Shown here piece by piece: positions 27,812 to 36,083 of a DNA stretch of 64,000 nt (positions within the stretch are counted from its first letter, which is position 1; every line of letters begins with the position of its first letter). A program made the translations under genes and the position numbers. Origin of the DNA: Elusimicrobiota bacterium (lineage in GTDB: Bacteria > Elusimicrobiota > Elusimicrobia > UBA1565 > UBA9628). The stretch spans positions 24,397 to 88,396 of the forward strand of contig JACQPG010000064.1 in NCBI GenBank assembly GCA_016207665.1, read 5' to 3'. Below the pieces are notes generated by a model that was not told where the DNA came from, did not search any database, and was given only the letters and a program-made list of their open reading frames with translations.

Positions 27812-28854
27812 GAACCCGGCGGATAGCCGAACTCCAGGCGACCCAGAAGTTGGTTGTGCGCGCGGCACATGGCTCGGATATTGTCGGGCGAATCCGAACG
27901 CCCACCTCGAGCAAACGGTTTCTTGTGGTCAAATTCCATACAGGCTCGACTAGAGCATCTTAGTCCGCCCTCTCCCACATAGGTGCATTGTCCGCCGTCC
28001 CTTTTCCACACCTCCTGTTTCACGGCCTCCGGAATGTGCCGGCTTGAGCGGCCCTGGGATCGCTTTGAGGGCCGACCGGCTCGAGGCTTGCGGCGATCGC
28101 GATCGAACTTATCCAAGAGCAGCTCGAGAGCCATCCTTAATATCGGATCCAGCTCTCCCTTCGGCGCTTGATGCCGAAGAACCTCCTGGGCCCGTTTCAG
28201 AAGATCACGGGTCTCCTGGGTGATAGTGATGCTTGCCGTATATAAGGCGACCGCCCGTTTCTTCGATTCATGAGCCGGATTCGCAACGACGCCACCAGGT
28301 GCCGCGGAATCAATCGGTGAGGCAACCCCGGCATCGACTAGCGGGGATATGGAAATGGCGGCCGAGGCGCTGCTCCGGTCCTCTATCGCGGAATTGCTCG
28401 CCGAGAGTATACGAATCGAGTCTCTTTTCGCATACTGCGGGGCGATCGCGGCGATGAGCTGCGCGACCTCCTCTTGTGTCCGTCCTCGCACCGCTCGCGA
28501 TAGCCTGCGCCTATTATCAGGCCGAAGGTGTGGCCCCAGCATGGCGGCTCCCACTAATGATAGTTCACCGGACGCAAGCATCACCAACAGCGAAGGATAT
28601 TTCCGGCCCGCCCGGGCCGCGGCAATGCGCCTGGCCGCTCCAGAGCGGGAATACTTGAGGGACCGCATACAGTACTCGTAAAGATCAGGATAGCCTTTCG
28701 TCAAACTCAAGGATCGCCGATCGAACTCGCCCAGGCGAACCAGGAGATCCACCAAACAATCACGCTCCCTCGCGACCGTCTTATGCAACTGACTCGTGAG
28801 TTCTTCATCGGTCCACTGTCTGCAGTCTCTAAGATCATGAAGGAATTTGTTCAT
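27799..28854 (-). CDS. HNH endonuclease-domain protein with alpha-helical N-terminal domain
   Basis: C-terminal EVWKRDGGQCTYVGEGGLRCSSRACMEFDHKKPFARGGRSDSPDNIRAMCRAHNQLLG (HNH with CxxxxxxxC pairs); N-terminal LGEFDRRSLSLTKGYPDLYEYCMRSLKYSRSGAARRIAAARAGRKYP typical of a widespread HNH family. Confidence 0.87.
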   Translation of the reverse strand: MNKFLHDLRDCRQWTDEELTSQLHKTVARERDCLVDLLVRLGEFDRRSLSLTKGYPDLYEYCMRSLKYSRSGAARRIAAARAGRKYPSLLVMLASGELSLVGAAMLGPHLRPDNRRRLSRAVRGRTQEEVAQLIAAIAPQYAKRDSIRILSASNSAIEDRSSASAAISISPLVDAGVASPIDSAAPGGVVANPAHESKKRAVALYTASITITQETRDLLKRAQEVLRHQAPKGELDPILRMALELLLDKFDRDRRKPRAGRPSKRSQGRSSRHIPEAVKQEVWKRDGGQCTYVGEGGLRCSSRACMEFDHKKPFARGGRSDSPDNIRAMCRAHNQLLGRLEFGYPPGSSYG

Positions 28855-28958
28855 GCCTCTATACGATTGAGACCTAAAAAAGTTCCAGAATACGGTCTCT
28901 CAGTCTTTGACCAATACACATGATCGCACTGGCGTGGTCGACTCGAAATCAAAAAATC

Positions 28959-28984
28959 CTGATAATTAAAAGACAAATTATCAG
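28959..28984. repeat. Inverted repeat CTGATAATT-N8-AATTATCAG (perfect 9-bp arms)
   Basis: Read directly: left arm 28959-28967, right arm 28976-28984, in the 246-bp divergent intergenic region. Confidence 0.85.
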
Positions 28985-28988
28985 CGCC

Positions 28989-29003
28989 GTGTCACAGTGA
29001 CAC
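28989..29003. repeat. Palindrome GTGTCAC-A-GTGACAC
   Basis: Perfect 7-bp arms, 1-nt centre, 4 bp after the preceding inverted repeat; operator-like. Confidence 0.85.
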
Positions 29004-29085
29004 ACGACCAGCGAAAAGTGACGCTATTTATTGACTATTTCCATTTGAGCTCGACCATTCGCTAATAAATTCGCGGATTTAGTAA

Positions 29086-29103
29086 CATGGTGTCGTCACC
29101 ATG
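29086..29103 (+). promoter_or_regulatory. Hairpin CATGGTG-TCGT-CACCATG containing the start codon of the 29101 gene
   Basis: Perfect 7-bp inverted repeat; the right arm ends with the ATG at 29101-29103. Confidence 0.6.
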
Positions 29104-30594
29104 GCAGCTCATCGAGCCACCCGCGAATCCGCCGGCCCGGAAATCTCCTGCTATAACGATTCCTATGTCAACGACATACGGCTGAAGCTCAAGGCGTATT
29201 TCGAGCAGCATGCCCAGGAGAGGGACCGCTGGAAGAGCCGCTCCCGCTATTATCATGAACGCATCAGCCACCTCGTGCGAGGGCTGATCCCCGCTGGACA
29301 AAAGGTCGCCGAGATCGGATGCGGCACCGGCGATCTCCTATCCGCCTTGTCGCCCTCGGGGGGGATGGGCATAGATTTCTCCCATCGCATGATCGAGATC
29401 GCGCGCTCGAAATATCCGGCCCTCCAGTTCACGGTGGACGATTTGGAGCAATTAGGGTCACAGGAGCCCTGCGACTACGTGGTGCTCAGCGATGTTCTGG
29501 GCTCCCTGGCCGATGTCTGGCTCGGGCTGCGCCAGCTTCACAAGCTCTGCCATCCGGGAACGCGTGTCATCATCACCCATTACAATTATCTTTGGGAACC
29601 CCTGCTGCGGATGAGCGAGGCCCTGGGACTCAAGGCCCGGCAGCCGCTACAGCATTGGCTTCCTCTGGCGGATATAGAGAATCTGATGGCCCTCAACGGC
29701 TTCCGCGTGGTGCGCAAGGGCTATTCCATGCTGTTACCCATATGGCTGCCCGGCCTATCTTATCTGGTCAACCGCTTCCTGGCCCCTATTCCGGGACTGC
29801 GCCGGCTCTGCCTGGTGCAATATTTGGTGGCCAGGCCGGAGCTTCCCCGGCCTCAAGCCCCCAAACCGGAGCCCAGCGTCTCCATCGTCGTGCCCTGCCT
29901 CGACGAGGAAGGGCATATCCTGCCCTTAGTCGAACGTCTTCCCCGCTTGGGAGCCTTCACGGAGGTCGTGTTCGTCGATGGCGGCTCCACGGACGGGACC
30001 GTCCAGAAGATCGAGAGAGTGCTCAGCGAGGGCCGCGAGGGTTTCCGCTTCAAGCTGATACACCAAGGCGGCAGGTTCGGAAAAGGCGACGCGGTGCGCA
30101 AGGGCTTCGCGGCCTGCTCAGGCGAGATATTGATGATACTGGACGCCGATCTATCGGTGGCTCCGGAGGACTTGCCGAAGTTCTACCTGGCTTTGATCGA
30201 GAGCCGAGGAGAGCTCATCAACGGCTCGCGGCTCAATTATCCCATGGAAGACGAAGCCATGCGCTATCTCAACAACATGGGCAACAAACTCTTCGGGATG
30301 GCGCTCTCTTGGCTCATCGACCGCCACGTGCGCGACACGCTCTGCGGGACCAAGGCCTTGAGCCGGGAGCATTATGAAAGGATCAAGACGCAGCGGGATT
30401 ATTTCGGGGAATTCGATCCCTTCGGCGATTTCGACCTGCTCTTCGGCGCCGCGCGGCTGGGCCTGGAGATAGTGGACATGCCGGTGCGCTATCGAAGCCG
30501 AGCCTATGGGGCGACGAAGATATCGCGCTTCAAGCACGGCGCCCTCCTGGCGCGCATGTGCCTGGTGGCCATGCGCAAGCTCAAGTTCGCCTGA
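29101..30594 (+). CDS. Bifunctional SAM methyltransferase - GT2 glycosyltransferase fusion
   Basis: N-half VAEIGCGTGDLLSALSPSGGMGIDFSHRMIEIARSKYP (class I MTase); C-half VSIVVPCLDEEGHILPLVERLPRLGAFTEVVFVDGGSTDGT...MILDADLSVAPEDLPKFY (GT2). Confidence 0.9.
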   Translation: MAAHRATRESAGPEISCYNDSYVNDIRLKLKAYFEQHAQERDRWKSRSRYYHERISHLVRGLIPAGQKVAEIGCGTGDLLSALSPSGGMGIDFSHRMIEIARSKYPALQFTVDDLEQLGSQEPCDYVVLSDVLGSLADVWLGLRQLHKLCHPGTRVIITHYNYLWEPLLRMSEALGLKARQPLQHWLPLADIENLMALNGFRVVRKGYSMLLPIWLPGLSYLVNRFLAPIPGLRRLCLVQYLVARPELPRPQAPKPEPSVSIVVPCLDEEGHILPLVERLPRLGAFTEVVFVDGGSTDGTVQKIERVLSEGREGFRFKLIHQGGRFGKGDAVRKGFAACSGEILMILDADLSVAPEDLPKFYLALIESRGELINGSRLNYPMEDEAMRYLNNMGNKLFGMALSWLIDRHVRDTLCGTKALSREHYERIKTQRDYFGEFDPFGDFDLLFGAARLGLEIVDMPVRYRSRAYGATKISRFKHGALLARMCLVAMRKLKFA

Positions 30595-30597
30595 GCC

Positions 30598-33231
30598 TTA
30601 TTTCTTAGAGGTTATCTCGAATTCGGCATGGCTCGGGGAGGCTCCCGCCGATCCGAAGAGCACCGCCGGCTCGATCTTGCGCCCCATGGCCTGGGCCTGT
30701 TGATAAAGGGCGCCCAGGTTCTTCTTGGCCAGCTCATAGCCGGGCTCGATCTCCAGGGCGCGCTTGTAGGCGGCCTCGGCCTGGCCGAACTTCTGCTGCA
30801 TGAAATAGGCGTTGCCTAGATACCAATACCCCTCCGCCGTCTCATGCCGATGCACGGGCAACGACTCGCCCGCCACCTCGGCATACTGCTGATAGGCCAG
30901 GAGCTTGTTGCGGACCAGGTCCATGGCGACCAGCTTGGGATGGGCCTGGCATTTTTCGGCCCTTATGTTCTCCTCGTAGACCTTGGCGGCCATGTCGAAC
31001 TGCTTTTTCCACATGTAGATCTGCCCTATGCGGTAATAATTGGGGGAGAATACCGGATCGATGGCCTGATACATCTTATAGCGCGTCATGGCGCGCTCCA
31101 TGTAGTGGGGAGCCTCGTCTGCCCGGCCGTTGTTGAGCGCCCATTCCGCCCTCTTTAGGTGCAGGTTGCCCACTTGATGATGCATCTGCACGTAGTTCGG
31201 AGCTAGGCGCCTGACCTTGTCATAGGCGTCCAGGGCGCGCTCATAATCGTCACGGACCTGGCCTTCCTTGTCGCCCCACGCCGGGTTGTTGATCTTGCGC
31301 ATGTCGAAACGATCGTTATAGACATTCCCCATGAAATACAGGGCCATCACGAAATTGGGATTGAGCTCATTGACCTTGTAATAGTCCTGCAAGGCCTGCT
31401 CCCAGCGCCGCTCCTTGGAATGGAAAATGGCCATGTTGTGATGCACGTCAGCCTTGAAATAGCCCCAGAACCAATACATGGGGCCTCCGGATGACCTGAA
31501 ATAGGCGGCCGGCGGCAGCGCCGCGGCTAGGATGACCAGGGGCACCAAGGGATTTTGCGAGAGAACGATGAGATAGACGAAGGCCGCGCCGAGCCCCAAC
31601 ACGCACGCCCCCATGACGCCCCAAGACAGCCACCACTGCCATATCTCGCCCGTCACGCGGCTTTGCATCACCTGGGCATAGCTAGGCCCCGGCAGGGCGG
31701 TGAATTCCTTGAGTATCAATCCGCAGATCCATAGCACGGCGATCAGGGCCAAGCCTCGCGCGGGCCAAATCAAGAATTCAGAAATCCCCTTGAGGATGGC
31801 CGAGAAACCGGCCGGTTGCTCCGCGGCGACCGGCGCTTCCCCAGGGAGCGGAGCCTGGGACTGGCGCAGCTCATGCAGCTCATAAAGACCCTTGCCCCGG
31901 GCCAGATTGACGATCATCCCCGAGAGAAGCCCCATATACACGCCGGAGGAGACGAAGCGCAGGCTGACGTCGGTGAAGTTATGCCCCAGCATGCCCATGA
32001 AGGCGATGATGTAGCCGGCGATGTCGAAAGCCCTGGGCGGGGGACGCCCGTCCTTGAGCGACAAGGTGGTGGTCAACTGGCCCAAAGACCTGAAGCCGAT
32101 GACCAGGGTGCTGAAGAGAAGCCAAAGGAATATCCCGAATCCGAGTATGCCGTTGTCGAAGAGCTGCTCGAGATACTCGTTCTCCGAGTGGTCGGTCTCG
32201 GTATTATGCTTGCCCTCGATGTGGAATATGGGCGGGCGGCGGAAGGCGGGATAAATGGGCGGGAAACTCCCCACCCCCGTGCCGATCAGGGGCTGGGTGC
32301 GGATCATCTCCCAAGTGCCCTCCCAGGTGAAAAGGCGGAAATTGATGGAGACTATGTTGCCCGCGCTCACCCGATAGGCGAGAATCACCAGAAGCCACAG
32401 CGCCCCGGCCCCGAAAATGCCGACCAGGGCCTTGCGATAGGGGGCGACCATCTCCTTGAAGTAGATCAGCGAGATCACCACCGTGAAGACCAGCACCATG
32501 GCCATGCCGAGCCAAGCGCCCTTGGTCTGGGTGCCCACCAGATCGATGAGCAGCATCGCCATCAACGGCAGAAGGCTGAACTGGCGGCTCTTGACGTATT
32601 GGGTCAGGATGATGGGAAAGACGATGACCAGGAAATCCCCGAAGAAATTCGGGTTGCCATAGGTGGAAAAAACGCGCTCCCCGAAAGCGCCTCTCCAAAT
32701 GAAGGGATCCAATCCCCGGCCCGGTCCCCGCATGTTCGGGCCCATGAAGAACTTGATGTCGATGAATTGCACGAACCCGTAGAGCACGGCAATCCAGGCC
32801 GTCCGTATCAGCCAACGGGTGAGCTTCTGGGCCGCCGGGTCGTCGAATTCGTAGATGACGATCAGGGCCACGCTCATGAAGAAAAAATGGCGCAGGAAGA
32901 AATCCACGCTGGCCATATTGTAGGGGGCGTGGATGAAGGAAAAGATGCCGACACCCAGATAGGCCAGGAAGGGCGACAAGCAGACTAGGTCCTGCCGGGT
33001 GAACGCGGCGCCTCCGGCCTCAAGAAGCCGGGCCACCCATAGCACCAGCAGCGCCAACCCGCCCATCTGCATCATGGTGATCTTGACCTGGGCTGAGTCG
33101 TAGGTGCGCAGATAAAAGAGCGAGGAGATGAGCAGATACAATATGGGTAGCCAGACGATGATCACCCGGTGGGCGAAGATCTCGGCGGTCAGGGCCGCGA
33201 GGCCCTTGCGCTTAGCGCCTTTGTCGGACAT
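30598..33231 (-). CDS. O-antigen ligase/polymerase (Wzy_C)-like multi-TM protein with C-terminal TPR repeats
   Basis: STYGNPNFFGDFLVIVFPIIL...TKGAWLGM...GTGVGSFPPIYP...HSENEYLEQLFDNGILGF (ligase-type periplasmic pattern) followed by TPR-like helices (ALYFMGNVYND, YWYLGNAYFMQQKFGQAEAAYKRALEIEPGYELAKKNLGALY). Confidence 0.87.
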   Translation of the reverse strand: MSDKGAKRKGLAALTAEIFAHRVIIVWLPILYLLISSLFYLRTYDSAQVKITMMQMGGLALLVLWVARLLEAGGAAFTRQDLVCLSPFLAYLGVGIFSFIHAPYNMASVDFFLRHFFFMSVALIVIYEFDDPAAQKLTRWLIRTAWIAVLYGFVQFIDIKFFMGPNMRGPGRGLDPFIWRGAFGERVFSTYGNPNFFGDFLVIVFPIILTQYVKSRQFSLLPLMAMLLIDLVGTQTKGAWLGMAMVLVFTVVISLIYFKEMVAPYRKALVGIFGAGALWLLVILAYRVSAGNIVSINFRLFTWEGTWEMIRTQPLIGTGVGSFPPIYPAFRRPPIFHIEGKHNTETDHSENEYLEQLFDNGILGFGIFLWLLFSTLVIGFRSLGQLTTTLSLKDGRPPPRAFDIAGYIIAFMGMLGHNFTDVSLRFVSSGVYMGLLSGMIVNLARGKGLYELHELRQSQAPLPGEAPVAAEQPAGFSAILKGISEFLIWPARGLALIAVLWICGLILKEFTALPGPSYAQVMQSRVTGEIWQWWLSWGVMGACVLGLGAAFVYLIVLSQNPLVPLVILAAALPPAAYFRSSGGPMYWFWGYFKADVHHNMAIFHSKERRWEQALQDYYKVNELNPNFVMALYFMGNVYNDRFDMRKINNPAWGDKEGQVRDDYERALDAYDKVRRLAPNYVQMHHQVGNLHLKRAEWALNNGRADEAPHYMERAMTRYKMYQAIDPVFSPNYYRIGQIYMWKKQFDMAAKVYEENIRAEKCQAHPKLVAMDLVRNKLLAYQQYAEVAGESLPVHRHETAEGYWYLGNAYFMQQKFGQAEAAYKRALEIEPGYELAKKNLGALYQQAQAMGRKIEPAVLFGSAGASPSHAEFEITSKK

Positions 33232-33243
33232 AAGCCATCTGTA

Positions 33244-34407
33244 TTACCTTTTTTTGAGTTGGTCAGGAAGATGGGACGCCAAACCCAAGGTGATGCCGAA
33301 GGCGACCAGCACGGCTCCTGAGATGACGGACAATCCGCCGACCAGCACGTATACCCAATGGATCGAGATGCGACCGCTGGAAACATACTCCAAGATGGTA
33401 CGGGAGTTCAGCAAGACTCCCCCAAGGCCAAGGCTCATACCGGCGGCCACGCCGGCGCCTCTCAAGGACTTGGAGTCCAACCAGCCTCGAGAGCGGCCCA
33501 CCGCGATATCCGAGATCCTCTGGGCGATCAAGCCGAAAGCGCCCATGATCAGGGCACAGACCGCCAGGGTCAGGATGGTCAGTAGCCGATAGATCATGTC
33601 CTCTTCTAGATGCCCGTGCTTCCAGTAAAACAAGACGGGACCCAGGCCGTAACCCAAGGCCGCCAAGCCGAAGATCACGGCCAGCGGGCCGAAGATGCGC
33701 AGCGGGTAATAGGCGAATATGATGCCGAGTATCACTCTGAGAAAGCGGATCCCGTCGCCGACCACGTTGAGCTTGGATTCTCCTTGGCGAACGGCGTAAG
33801 GGATGGGCGTCTCGGAGATACTGGCTCCCATACAGGCGGCGCGAGCGGACATGGCCGGAGTGAAATGGAGTCCAGCGGGAAGAGGGGATAGGCGCTCGAG
33901 AAGAGCCCTGCGAAATAGCCTCATCCCGCTGGCGGCGTCATTGACCTGGACCCCGGAGAGAAGGGAGATCACATAAGCGTAAAAGACATTGCCCAGGGTC
34001 CTGAGGCGCGGCATCTGAGAAGCCGCGTGTATGCGATTGCCCACCGCCATATCCGCGCCGCCGTCCAAGGCCCGGCCCAAATCGATGAAAGCCATGGGAT
34101 CGCAGGTCCCGTCGGCATCCAAAAAACCCAGCACCTCTCCTGAGGCCGCCTCGAATCCTGTCATCAGCGCCCGGCCATAGCCCTTGTTAACGGCATGGGA
34201 GACCAGCTTGACCTCGGGAAAGGCCGCGGCCTTGCGGCTCGTCGCGTCGCGGGAGCCATCGTCGACCAGCACGATCTCGACCTGGGACAGCCCCAAAGCC
34301 TGGCGCAGAGGTTGGCGGGCCTCCAAACATTTCTTGAGGATATCCTCGATCGCCTCCTCCTCATTATAGGCGGGAATGACGATAGAAAGAGTCTTGAAGG
34401 AGCCCAT
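33244..34407 (-). CDS. GT2 glycosyltransferase, DPM-like with C-terminal TM helices
   Basis: LSIVIPAYNEEEAIEDILKK...VEIVLVDDGSRDATSRKAA...GFLDADGTCDPMAFIDL then hydrophobic C-terminus. Confidence 0.92.
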   Translation of the reverse strand: MGSFKTLSIVIPAYNEEEAIEDILKKCLEARQPLRQALGLSQVEIVLVDDGSRDATSRKAAAFPEVKLVSHAVNKGYGRALMTGFEAASGEVLGFLDADGTCDPMAFIDLGRALDGGADMAVGNRIHAASQMPRLRTLGNVFYAYVISLLSGVQVNDAASGMRLFRRALLERLSPLPAGLHFTPAMSARAACMGASISETPIPYAVRQGESKLNVVGDGIRFLRVILGIIFAYYPLRIFGPLAVIFGLAALGYGLGPVLFYWKHGHLEEDMIYRLLTILTLAVCALIMGAFGLIAQRISDIAVGRSRGWLDSKSLRGAGVAAGMSLGLGGVLLNSRTILEYVSSGRISIHWVYVLVGGLSVISGAVLVAFGITLGLASHLPDQLKKR

Positions 34408-34464
34408 GTTCGGTTTCAGACGATATCAATTTCATTCGACACAAAAAAGTTAGAATTGTTCGCC

Positions 34465-35085
34465 ATGCTGGAGTATGCCCTGCTCACTTTCGGCTCGCTT
34501 TTCGCCAGCGTCGACCCCATTACCGCCCTGCCGGCCTTCTTGGCCATGACCTCGGGCGACACCCCGCAGCAGAGACGGCGTATGGCCAAGACCGCCTGCC
34601 TGGTGTGCTGGCTGGTCTTGACCGGATTCGCCCTGCTCGGGCTGTCCATCTTCAAGATTTTCGGCATCACCTTGCCCGCATTCCAGATCGCCGGCGGCCT
34701 CGTGCTGTTGCTGACGGCTCTCGACATGCTTCGCGCCCGGCGCTCCCCCCTCAAGGAGACCGCCGAGGAGACCGAGGAGGGCATGAGCAAGGAGGATATC
34801 GCGATCACGCCCCTGGCGATCCCGATGCTCTCCGGCCCGGGCGCCATCACCACCGTCATACTGCTTTCGGGCCACGCCCCCGACTGGCCCCGGCGGTTGA
34901 TCTTCTACGGCTCGATCGCCCTGGTTTCGGCGGTCAGCTACGTCGTGCTCTCGGCCGCGGCCTCCACGGCCAAGACCCTGGGGCATACCCCGCTCAACAT
35001 CATGAGCCGGCTCATGGGATTGCTTCTGGCAGCGCTCGGCGTGCAATTCATCATCACGGCCATCAAGTCCTTCGGTCTGGTCTAG
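34465..35085 (+). CDS. MarC/UPF0056 family integral membrane protein
   Basis: MLEYALLTFGSLFASVDPITALPAFLAMTSGDTPQQRRRMAKTA...AIPMLSGPGAITTVILLSG. Start at ATG 34465, not the ORF-track 34195. Confidence 0.9.
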   Translation: MLEYALLTFGSLFASVDPITALPAFLAMTSGDTPQQRRRMAKTACLVCWLVLTGFALLGLSIFKIFGITLPAFQIAGGLVLLLTALDMLRARRSPLKETAEETEEGMSKEDIAITPLAIPMLSGPGAITTVILLSGHAPDWPRRLIFYGSIALVSAVSYVVLSAAASTAKTLGHTPLNIMSRLMGLLLAALGVQFIITAIKSFGLV

Positions 35086-36083
35086 CCCTTCTTGCGCCCC
35101 ACGGCCAGCAGATTGACTCCCACCCCCGGGATAGTCATCTGGTAATAGAGCTTCATCGAAAAGAAAAAGGGGAAGGTCGCCGCATGGAAAAGGCGATGAT
35201 AGAGCGAAACGAGGCGCAGGCGGAGGCTCTTGGCCGGGAGCAGCCGGGCCGCGGCCAGAGAGGACTCGCGCTCCCCTCCGATCAAGTCGGACATGGGAGT
35301 CCCGGCCGAGCCGCGCCCGAAGAGCAGTTTCTTCAGGCTTCTCAATAGGAATGCCGCGGAGCGATCCGCCCAGACACGGGAGAATTCCCAGGTCGGCAGC
35401 CCGCCCGAGCGCAGATCGACCACCTCGAAGCCCTCCCGCTCCAGAAAGGTTCTCAGGGCCTTGGGGGTCCAGCGGCTTAGATGATGCGGGGGATAATCCC
35501 AAAGATCGCGGCCGAAAACGGTAGGCCTGCGATTATCAGGCACGGAGATCAGGAAATAGCCTCCGCCCTTGAGAAGCCTGCGCACTCGCCCGACCGAAGC
35601 GCCGAGATCATCGAGATGTTCAAGCACGTCGAGCAGGGCCACGGCGTCGAATCGGCCCTCGTGCTTCCGGGCGAAGGACTCGTCCAGCACCCCTTCGTGC
35701 ACCGGCCCCTTGGCCCGCGAGCGCGCCAGTTCCAAGAAGCGGCGATCCACCTCCAGCCCCTCGACCTGGAAACCTCGACTCGCCGCATAGTCCAATAGCA
35801 TCCCGGCCGCGCAACCCACGTCCAAAAGAGTCCCGGAGCGGATGGGCAGGCGCGACAAGAGCAGGCGCGCCCGTTGATCGCCTCCGCTGCCGCCGAACTC
35901 CCCGTAGCCGTCCACGTAGTTGAATCTCTCGTACCAATCCTGGCCCGGGAAACGGAAGGGCTCGGCGAATACCAGGTCGCAACCGGAGCAGCGTAATATC
36001 TCATAACGCTGGCCGCTGATGGCGTCGAGATGGGGCTCGAATCCCTCGCCGGAAGCCCCGCACGAAGGGCAAGCCTTCTTCAT
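35082..36083 (-). CDS. Class I SAM methyltransferase with N-terminal zinc-ribbon-like CxxC pairs
   Basis: KKACPSCGASGEGF...ILRCSGCDLVFAEPFRFPG; GTLLDVGCAAGMLLDYAASRGFQVEGLEVD; start ATG 36083 (ATGA). Confidence 0.9.
   Translation of the reverse strand: MKKACPSCGASGEGFEPHLDAISGQRYEILRCSGCDLVFAEPFRFPGQDWYERFNYVDGYGEFGGSGGDQRARLLLSRLPIRSGTLLDVGCAAGMLLDYAASRGFQVEGLEVDRRFLELARSRAKGPVHEGVLDESFARKHEGRFDAVALLDVLEHLDDLGASVGRVRRLLKGGGYFLISVPDNRRPTVFGRDLWDYPPHHLSRWTPKALRTFLEREGFEVVDLRSGGLPTWEFSRVWADRSAAFLLRSLKKLLFGRGSAGTPMSDLIGGERESSLAAARLLPAKSLRLRLVSLYHRLFHAATFPFFFSMKLYYQMTIPGVGVNLLAVGRKKG

Noticed and set aside
27799-28854. HNH gene as a homing endonuclease in an intron/intein
   Set aside because: It is a free-standing gene in an intergenic position, with no interrupted host gene on either side.
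31816-32988. 390-aa plus-strand ORF opposite the TPR-ligase gene
   Set aside because: Highly charged D/E/H/Q-rich antisense translation typical of GC-rich TM genes read backwards.
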